From assembly GCA_030152125.1 (NCBI GenBank), contig JASLIR010000402.1, positions 1-7,388 on the forward strand: a stretch of 7,388 bases of DNA. The letters are read 5' to 3'. The translations under genes were made by a program, and so were the position numbers. This stretch comes from Alkanindiges sp. (GTDB taxonomy: Bacteria > Pseudomonadota > Gammaproteobacteria > Pseudomonadales > Moraxellaceae). The notes below the pieces were generated by a model. The model did no database searches, was not told the DNA's origin, and saw only the letters and a list, made by a program, of their open reading frames with translations. Below, piece after piece: positions 1 to 4,456 of the stretch. Numbering within the stretch: position 1 is the first letter of the stretch; every line of letters begins with the position of its first letter.

Positions 1-434
1 AGATTCTGTTCACCTCATCCATTTATGCCTTTATGAATGGTATGGTGAATGCACCGTATGCGGCCTCCAAGGCGGCGTTAGAAATGCTGACCCGTTCCCT
101 GCGGGCTGAGCTGGCTGGCACGGGTGCTACTGCTGCGGTACTGTATCCGGGCTGGGTGGAAACCCCGATTGCCAAAATTGCCTTTGGTGGCCATGATATT
201 GCCACCAAACTGATTGAACTGGGTTTTCCGGCACCCTTACGCCGTCCGGTTCAGCCGGAAGAAATTGCTGATGCGGTGGTTAAGGGCTTAATTTCGCGCC
301 AGCCGCGTATTATTGCCCCGGCACGCTGGATTCCATTTTCCATGCTGCGTGGTGCGGTCAATATGCTGAGTGACTGGCATTTGGGGCGCCAGCAGAAGAT
401 GCAGCGTTTGATTCGCGAGCTGGAACAGCGTTAA
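1..434 (+). CDS. Short-chain dehydrogenase/reductase (SDR), 5'-truncated by window edge
   Basis: This is the C-terminal 143 residues of a classical SDR, a cytoplasmic NAD(P)(H)-dependent oxidoreductase. The frame is open from base 3, so the true start lies outside the window. The catalytic Ser is visible in an FTSSIY stretch (codon at 18-20). The YxxxK motif is PYAASK, with Tyr at 57-59 and Lys at 69-71, and the 13-residue Ser-to-Tyr spacing is the usual one. The following helix (AALEMLTRSLRAEL) and the PGWVETPI segment are the standard features after the active site. The N-terminal Rossmann cofactor motif (TGxxxGIG) is not in the window, so NAD versus NADP preference cannot be judged. The C-terminal tail is basic and helical. 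The substrate is unknown. The gene ends 37 bp before a REP hairpin pair, which probably closes its transcript. Family assignment is firm; function is not. Confidence 0.9.
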   Translation, partial: ILFTSSIYAFMNGMVNAPYAASKAALEMLTRSLRAELAGTGATAAVLYPGWVETPIAKIAFGGHDIATKLIELGFPAPLRRPVQPEEIADAVVKGLISRQPRIIAPARWIPFSMLRGAVNMLSDWHLGRQQKMQRLIRELEQR

Positions 435-470
435 TCATCAATGAGCTGCCATATATTGAGCTTTGTAATA

Positions 471-536
471 TCGTAGGCTGGGCCTTGGCCCAGCTTATTC
501 TTTTAGCCAGAAGCTGGGCTAAAGCCCAGCCTACGA
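471..536. repeat. Paired inverted REP element (BIME-like)
   Basis: Two 26-bp arms, 471-496 and 511-536, are inverted copies of each other with only two differences. Each arm is itself a hairpin: GCTGGGCC-TT-GGCCCAGC at 477-494 and GCTGGGCT-AA-AGCCCAGC at 513-530. Each is preceded on its own strand by a GTAG tetranucleotide (473-476, and CTAC at 531-534 read on the other strand). A GTAG head plus a GC-rich palindrome is the known layout of REP sequences mobilised by RAYT (TnpA-REP) transposases, and two head-out REPs form a BIME. The two arm differences are a paired C-G to T-A change, so base pairing is kept in both hairpins. No RAYT gene lies in the window. Confidence 0.8.
477..504 (+). terminator. 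Possible intrinsic terminator of the SDR gene (left REP hairpin plus T-rich tract)
   Basis: The left REP hairpin has an 8-bp GC-rich stem (477-484 with 487-494) and is followed directly by TTATTCTTTT (495-504). This has the form of a Rho-independent terminator, placed 43 bp after the SDR stop codon. The T tract is interrupted, and the 2-nt loop means the stem would in practice open to a CTTG tetraloop. I infer that the REP element doubles as the transcript end. Termination itself cannot be shown from sequence. Confidence 0.5.
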
Positions 537-750
537 ATGAATTGCTAAACAGAAAAATCCTCAACAAGAATTAAAAGATAAGTTTTTTCAAAAATTTTCA
601 AATTTCGTGTCGAAAATAGCTACCTTCCTTCGTCATAGTGTTAAGAGCTAAACAGCTGGCTGGTTTTATTCAGTCACTGGCGTGTAGCCACTACAGGCTT
701 AAGCTCATAAAAACCGTTTCAATAATGAAAGTGATAAAGGAGCAAGGATC
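537..750 (+). other. Gene-free control region and 5' leader of the ECF42 operon
   Basis: These bases between the REP pair and the VOC start codon hold no convincing gene. Short open frames here lack ribosome sites. The first part (about 541-607) is strongly AT-rich, with runs such as TTTTTTCAAAAATTTTCAAA, and could act as an UP-like or curved element. A candidate ECF42 promoter follows at 608-634. The rest (about 641-750) would be an untranslated leader of roughly 110 nt. It contains a small hairpin, TTTCA-ATAA-TGAAA (717-730), just before the AAGGAG ribosome site at 737-742. I see no known riboswitch or small-RNA signature. Confidence 0.5.
608..634 (+). promoter_or_regulatory. Candidate ECF42-type promoter (TGTCGA - 17 nt - CGTC)
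   Basis: TGTCGA at 608-613 and CGTC at 631-634 are separated by 17 nt. This matches the promoter motif reported for ECF42-group sigma factors: TGTCGA in the -35 region and CGA/TC in the -10 region. It lies upstream of the gene block that ends in an ECF42-type sigma factor gene, has AT-rich DNA just before it, and is the only such pair I found by eye in the window. Transcription would begin near 640, giving a leader of about 110 nt. The motif match is direct; recognition by the local sigma factor is inference. Confidence 0.7.
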
Positions 751-1233
751 ATGTCTACTGTCAAACCCATTCCCGAAGGAATGCATAGTATTACCCCGCA
801 TCTGGTATGTGCCGGTGCAGCGGATGCTATCGAGTTTTATAAAAAAGCCTTTAATGCCGTGGAACTGGCACGCCTGGCCGACCCGGGCGGCAAGCTGATG
901 CATGCCATGGTGCAAATAGGTGATTCTGTGGTGATGCTGAATGATGAGTATCTTGACTGGGGCGTACTGGGACCTAAAACGGTAGGCGGTTCCCCGGTGA
1001 CTATCCATCTGTATGTAACCGATGTGGATAGCGCTTTTGCCCAGGCCGTGGATGCCGGTGCCACAGTGAAAATGCCGGTAGCCGATATGTTCTGGGGTGA
1101 CCGTTATGGTGTGCTGGTTGACCCCTTTGGACATAACTGGTCGCTGGCAACCCATAAACACGACCTGACATCAGAAGAAATTCTGGAAGCCATGAAACAG
1201 CAGCCCGGTGGTGGTTGTGGTGACGCAGGCTGA
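751..1233 (+). CDS. VOC-family (glyoxalase/PhnB-like) protein
   Basis: A 160-residue soluble protein of the vicinal oxygen chelate superfamily, PhnB-like branch. Two beta-alpha-beta-beta-beta modules are visible, at about residues 12-65 (starting ITPHLVC) and 81-135 (VTIHLYVTDVD to DPFGHNW). His17 and His86 sit where this family often places metal ligands. The DPFGHNW segment (124-130) is a family hallmark. The last ten residues (QPGGGCGDAG) form a flexible Gly/Cys tail after the fold. The start is well supported by AAGGAG at 737-742, 8 nt before the ATG. Members include glyoxalases, dioxygenases and resistance proteins, so the reaction cannot be named, and PhnB-like proteins often have no assigned activity. 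It is the first gene after the candidate ECF42 promoter and is therefore a likely direct output of the sigma factor encoded at the end of the block. The next gene starts 54 bp later. Confidence 0.9.
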   Translation: MSTVKPIPEGMHSITPHLVCAGAADAIEFYKKAFNAVELARLADPGGKLMHAMVQIGDSVVMLNDEYLDWGVLGPKTVGGSPVTIHLYVTDVDSAFAQAVDAGATVKMPVADMFWGDRYGVLVDPFGHNWSLATHKHDLTSEEILEAMKQQPGGGCGDAG

Positions 1234-1276
1234 TATTGATTGCAGGCATGCGTGCTATCGCCCTGCGTTTACCATG

Positions 1277-1281
1277 TGGAG
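1277..1281 (+). promoter_or_regulatory. Ribosome binding site that sets the start of the tandem YCII gene
   Basis: TGGAG ends 6 nt before the ATG at 1288 and 3 nt before the adjacent ATG at 1285. The spacing favours 1288. The frame stays open further upstream to a TTG at 1240, but that codon has no Shine-Dalgarno sequence, and the extra residues (MQACVLSPC...) do not fit a YCII-like N terminus. Confidence 0.6.
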
Positions 1282-1287
1282 TACATG

Positions 1288-2097
1288 ATGCAATTCCTGA
1301 TTATTCACCAGTTGTATGACCCAACGCCGCAGGCCATGGCGGCGCAGGCGGCACTGATTAAAAGCATGATGCAAACTGACCCGGTGGTTTTGCATTCCGA
1401 TGCCATGCTCACTGGAAGCCAGTTGCAGCAGGATCGCCCGGTTGCACGTATCCATCTCAGCAGGGGTAGTGCACCTGTGGTTACTGATGCAGCACAGGGC
1501 CTGTCCGCCGCAGATATCAGCAGCTTTATGCTGATTGATGTGCCGGATAGTGCTGCAGCGGTGGCATGGGCGCAGCAATGGCCAGCTACAGCGGCAGACA
1601 GCCTGATAGAGGTACGGGCCACCGGTTGTCCGGGTGGGGTAAGTTGCGTGAGCGGCAGTATTCCGGCACCACTTGCAGGGCAGCAGGCTGATTCTTATGA
1701 ACACCAGCAGCATTTTATGGTGGTGATTCATGAGGAGCCGATACCAGTGCCTGCTGTAGCCCCGGATCAGGCAGTGCTGGATGCCATGCAACGGCACAAT
1801 ATTGAAAGTGTGGAAGCGGGCATTATGCTGGCGGGACATGGCCTGCATTTAAGTGCCGAAGGCAGCAGGGTGAAATTTAAGTCGGGTAAATCCAGCATTA
1901 TTGATGGCCCCTTTAGTGAAAGCAAGGAGCTGATTGCGGGCTACTGGCTGCTTCAGGTGCCATCGCGTGATGCCGCCATAGCATGGGCAAAAAGCTACCC
2001 TTTTCCCGTGATGAACCAGGCAACTATTTCGGTACTGCCTGTGGTTGGGCTGGACGGGGTTGCCGCCACCCATGCCTATCAGCCTTCCGGCGTCTGA
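1288..2097 (+). CDS. Tandem YCII (DGPF)-domain protein with a degenerate N-terminal copy
   Basis: This 269-residue soluble protein appears to be two YCII-related domains in one chain. The C-terminal domain (about 141-253) is clear. It runs FMVVIHEE, then VKFKSGKSSIIDGPF with the DGPF motif at 206-209, then SKELIAGYWLLQVPSRDAAIAWAK. This parallels the single-domain protein at 2709-3122 almost position by position. The N-terminal domain (1-112) keeps the same plan: FLIIHQLYDP, then VVTDAAQ where DGPF should be, then FMLIDVPDSAAAVAWAQQWP and IEVRA. It retains the Asp (residue 67) but loses the Gly-Pro-Phe. The linker (about 113-140) carries two Cys residues, in GCPGG and SCVSG. YCII domains are small dimeric ferredoxin-like folds, so a fused pair could act as a built-in dimer with one working site. 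The function is unknown. The start choice rests on TGGAG at 1277-1281; ATG 1285 is the alternative. Confidence 0.85.
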   Translation: MQFLIIHQLYDPTPQAMAAQAALIKSMMQTDPVVLHSDAMLTGSQLQQDRPVARIHLSRGSAPVVTDAAQGLSAADISSFMLIDVPDSAAAVAWAQQWPATAADSLIEVRATGCPGGVSCVSGSIPAPLAGQQADSYEHQQHFMVVIHEEPIPVPAVAPDQAVLDAMQRHNIESVEAGIMLAGHGLHLSAEGSRVKFKSGKSSIIDGPFSESKELIAGYWLLQVPSRDAAIAWAKSYPFPVMNQATISVLPVVGLDGVAATHAYQPSGV

Positions 2098-2112
2098 CTT
2101 TGGAGTATCGTC

Positions 2113-2640
2113 ATGTTTAAAATAATTGCACTTGTGGTGGTAGTTCTGCTGGTGGGCATCCTGCTTTATGCCGCCACTCGTCCGGACAGTTTTAGTGTGC
2201 AGCGTAGCATTGCTATTAAGGCACCCCCGGAAAAGGTGTTTGCCTTGATCAACGATTTTCACCACTGGACTACATGGTCACCGTGGGAAAAGCTTGACCC
2301 CGCCCTGAAGCGCACTTACAGCGGCGCGGCACAGGGTGAAGGTGCCATTTATGAATGGGCTGGCAATGACAAGGTCGGCTCCGGCCGGATGGAAATTACC
2401 AGCGCAATACCTTCCAGCAAGATTCTGATCAAGCTGGATTTCCTAAAGCCTTTTGAAGCGCATAACACAGCGGAATTCACGCTGGTGCCTAACGCTGACA
2501 GCACCACGCTGACCTGGCGCATGTACGGGCCAAACCCTTATATCGCCAAGCTGATGCAGGTTTTTTGCAGCATGGACAAGATGGTGGGCAAGGACTTTGA
2601 AAGTGGCCTGGCCAGCATTAAGGCCCGCGCCGAGCAGTAA
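2113..2640 (+). CDS. Membrane-anchored SRPBCC-family (polyketide cyclase/START-like) protein
   Basis: A 175-residue protein. An N-terminal hydrophobic helix (residues 4-20, IIALVVVVLLVGILLYA) has no evident cleavage site and probably anchors it in the inner membrane. The SRPBCC helix-grip fold follows. Typical elements are the first strand FSVQRSIAIKAPPEKVFALI (27-46), the NDFHHWTTWSPWEK loop (47-60) found in polyketide cyclase-like members, the central strands (about 78-110), and a C-terminal helix (MDKMVGKDFESGLASIKARAE) that would cap the hydrophobic cavity. Such domains bind lipids or other hydrophobic ligands; no catalytic set is evident. TGGAG at 2101-2105 lies 7 nt before the ATG, and the gap to the upstream stop is only 15 bp, so it is surely co-transcribed with the tandem YCII gene. 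The 68-bp gap to the next gene is the widest in the block. The ligand is unknown. Confidence 0.88.
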   Translation: MFKIIALVVVVLLVGILLYAATRPDSFSVQRSIAIKAPPEKVFALINDFHHWTTWSPWEKLDPALKRTYSGAAQGEGAIYEWAGNDKVGSGRMEITSAIPSSKILIKLDFLKPFEAHNTAEFTLVPNADSTTLTWRMYGPNPYIAKLMQVFCSMDKMVGKDFESGLASIKARAEQ

Positions 2641-2708
2641 GTTATACCAGACAGTAATTTTATAGCTAATTGATATTAAATTGATTTAACGCTTTAGGAG
2701 TAACAACC

Positions 2709-3122
2709 ATGCGATTTATGATGCTGATGATCCCACAGGGATATGAAACTGCTACCGAAGGCACTATCCCGGATGCCGAAGCGGTAGCAAAAATGATGGA
2801 ATACAACGAATCCCTGCAAAAAGCCGGTGTGTTGCTGGCACTGGATGGATTGCTTCCACCTTCTGCCGGGGTGCGGGTTTCTTTTGCCAGTGGCAAAGCG
2901 GTAGTTAGCGATGGGCCTTTTGCCGAAGCGAAAGAGGCACTTGGCGGCTACTGGATTATTCAGGTGAAATCGAAAGCGGAGGCCATCGAGTGGGCCAAGC
3001 GCTGCCCCGGTAGCCCGAATGAAATCATTGAAGTACGCCAGATATTTGAGTTGTCAGACTTCCCGGAAGATGTGCAAAAGCTCTGTGAAGGGCTGGATGG
3101 GGCGGAGCTGGCCCATTCATGA
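2709..3122 (+). CDS. YciI family (DGPF-domain) protein
   Basis: A 137-residue single YCII/DGPF-domain protein. It begins with the hallmark strand MRFMMLMIPQGYE, has a helix (about 22-40, DAEAVAKMMEYNESLQKAG), then LLPPSAGVRVSFASGKAVVSDGPF with the motif at 68-71, and then KEALGGYWIIQVKSKAEAIEWAKRCP (75-100) and the last strand NEIIEVRQIFEL. Length and motif order match the DGPF proteins regularly found next to ECF42 sigma genes. The role of these proteins is not settled; enzyme or ligand-binding functions have been suggested. A strong TAGGAG (2695-2700) sits 8 nt before the ATG. Its stop codon overlaps the start of the sigma gene (ATGA at 3119-3122), so the two are translationally coupled. 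It closely resembles the C-terminal half of the protein at 1288-2097, which suggests duplication within the operon. Confidence 0.93.
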   Translation: MRFMMLMIPQGYETATEGTIPDAEAVAKMMEYNESLQKAGVLLALDGLLPPSAGVRVSFASGKAVVSDGPFAEAKEALGGYWIIQVKSKAEAIEWAKRCPGSPNEIIEVRQIFELSDFPEDVQKLCEGLDGAELAHS

Positions 3123-4423
3123 GTGATATCCGCCCTGCGATTGATGCCATCTGGCGCATTGAGTCTGCCAAAATTATTGCCGTGCTTAGCCGCATGTTGC
3201 GTGATGTTGGCCTGGCGGAGGAGTTTGCGCAGGATGCACTGGTCGCAGCGCTAGAGTGCTGGCCGCAGGAAGGCATGCCGGATCAGCCAGTTGCCTGGCT
3301 GATGACGGTGGCCAAACGGCGTGCGCTGGATTATTTGCGCAAGCAGCAGATGATGCAGCGCAAGCACGAAGAAATTGGGCAGGAACTGGAAGCCGAGCAG
3401 CAGCGCCTACTGGATGACAGTGATTCATCTGTATTGCTGGATGAGATGGATGACAGTCAGGCCACGATTGATGATGACCTGTTACGGCTGATTTTTATTG
3501 CCTGCCACCCGGTACTGACTGCAGATGCGCAAGTGGCGCTAACCCTGCGCTTGCTGGGTGGTCTAACGACCATGGAAATTTCCCGCTCATTTTTAGTGGC
3601 TGAGGCCACCATCGCCCAGCGTATTGTGCGGGCCAAGCGAATTTTAAAAGAAGCCTGTGTGCCGTTTGAATTGCCAGCCAGGGAGGAACTGCATGGTCGT
3701 TTGGCTTCGGTACTGTCGGTACTGTACCTGATTTTTAATGAGGGTTATGCGGCCACGGCAGGCACCGACTGGATGCGGCCTGCGTTGTGTGAGGAAGCCT
3801 TAAGGCTGGGGCGTATCCTTGCCGGGCTAATGCCGCAGGAGCCGGAAGTACATGGGCTGGTAGCACTGATGGAAATTCAGGCATCGCGGTTTCATGCCCG
3901 TATTGATGCAAAGGGTGCACCAATATTACTGCTGGAGCAGGACCGTAGCCGCTGGGACCATGTATTGATCCAGCGCGGCCTTGCTGCTTTAAAACGTGTG
4001 GAAGCACTGGGTAAGGGCTATGGGCCGTATGCCTTACAGGCAGCCATTGCCAGTTGCCATGCGCGGGCATACCGGGCAGAGCTGACAGACTGGCAACGCA
4101 TTAGTGTGCTGTATGACGCCCTGCTGGCTTTAATGCCTTCCCCCGTGGTGGCCTTAAACCGTGCAGTAGCAATCAGCATGGCTTTTGGCCCTGCCCAAGG
4201 GCTGTTGGCTGTGGATGAGCTGCTGGATGAAGCCAGCTTAAGCAATTATCACCTGTTGCCCAGTGTACGCGGTGATTTCCTGTTTAAACTGGAACGTTAT
4301 GCCGAGGCCCAGCAGGAGTTTGAGCGGGCCGCAGCACTGACCCAAAATAGCCGGGAACAGACTTTATTGCTGGCGCGGGCACAAGATTGTGTAAGCAAGG
4401 TGCATGTGGAGCGCTATTCCTGA
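3119..4423 (+). CDS. ECF42-type RNA polymerase sigma factor with C-terminal TPR-like extension
   Basis: A 434-residue sigma-70 family protein, about twice the length of an ordinary ECF sigma factor. Region 2 covers about 5-76, with AEEFAQDALVAALECWP (33-49) and the promoter-contacting PVAWLMTVAKRRALDYLRK (57-75). An acidic, Gln-rich linker (about 83-118) follows. Region 4 spans about 119-178, with ACHPVLTADAQVALTLRLLGGL and the helix-turn-helix TTMEISRSFLVAEATIAQRIVRAK. The rest (about 185-425) is a helical extension typical of the ECF42 group. It includes VLYLIFNEGY, AVALNRAVA-like (VVALNRAVAIS) and a final TPR-like helix pair (LLPSVRGDFLFKLERYAEAQQEFERAAAL). In ECF42 proteins this extension has been reported to be needed for activity. 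No anti-sigma gene is near. The start overlaps the DGPF stop. It likely directs RNA polymerase to the TGTCGA/CGTC promoter at 608-634, so it would drive its own operon; the inducing signal is unknown. Confidence 0.93.
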   Translation: MSDIRPAIDAIWRIESAKIIAVLSRMLRDVGLAEEFAQDALVAALECWPQEGMPDQPVAWLMTVAKRRALDYLRKQQMMQRKHEEIGQELEAEQQRLLDDSDSSVLLDEMDDSQATIDDDLLRLIFIACHPVLTADAQVALTLRLLGGLTTMEISRSFLVAEATIAQRIVRAKRILKEACVPFELPAREELHGRLASVLSVLYLIFNEGYAATAGTDWMRPALCEEALRLGRILAGLMPQEPEVHGLVALMEIQASRFHARIDAKGAPILLLEQDRSRWDHVLIQRGLAALKRVEALGKGYGPYALQAAIASCHARAYRAELTDWQRISVLYDALLALMPSPVVALNRAVAISMAFGPAQGLLAVDELLDEASLSNYHLLPSVRGDFLFKLERYAEAQQEFERAAALTQNSREQTLLLARAQDCVSKVHVERYS

Positions 4424-4456
4424 TATCAGCCAAAAGGTTGTATGTAGCTCTGGAAC
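4424..4456. other. Short convergent gap without a visible terminator
   Basis: The sigma gene (+) and the sulP gene (-) end only 33 bp apart. I see no GC-rich hairpin with a T tract on either strand in this gap. Transcripts may overlap at their 3' ends or terminate inside the opposite gene. Confidence 0.4.

Noticed and set aside
694..705. 12-mer CAGGCTTAAGCT shared with 6214-6225, both in non-coding DNA
   Set aside because: A 12-base match is expected about once by chance in a window of this size, and the core GCTTAAGC is a simple palindrome. There is no further similarity around the two copies.
638..898. 86-codon plus-strand open frame overlapping the leader and VOC gene
   Set aside because: It has no ribosome site, no recognisable domain, and overlaps the better supported VOC gene out of frame.
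691..1161. Long open frame on the minus strand opposite the VOC gene
   Set aside because: Its translation is a His/Arg-rich, low-sense mix with no recognisable domain, and the plus-strand VOC gene explains the region.
1240..1287. Longer form of the tandem YCII protein starting at TTG 1240
   Set aside because: There is no ribosome site before the TTG, the added residues do not look like a YCII N terminus, and TGGAG at 1277-1281 serves the ATG at 1288 (or 1285).
1255..1848. 197-codon minus-strand open frame opposite the tandem YCII gene
   Set aside because: It is Cys/His/Arg-rich shadow translation without a ribosome site or family resemblance. The plus strand carries a clear gene.
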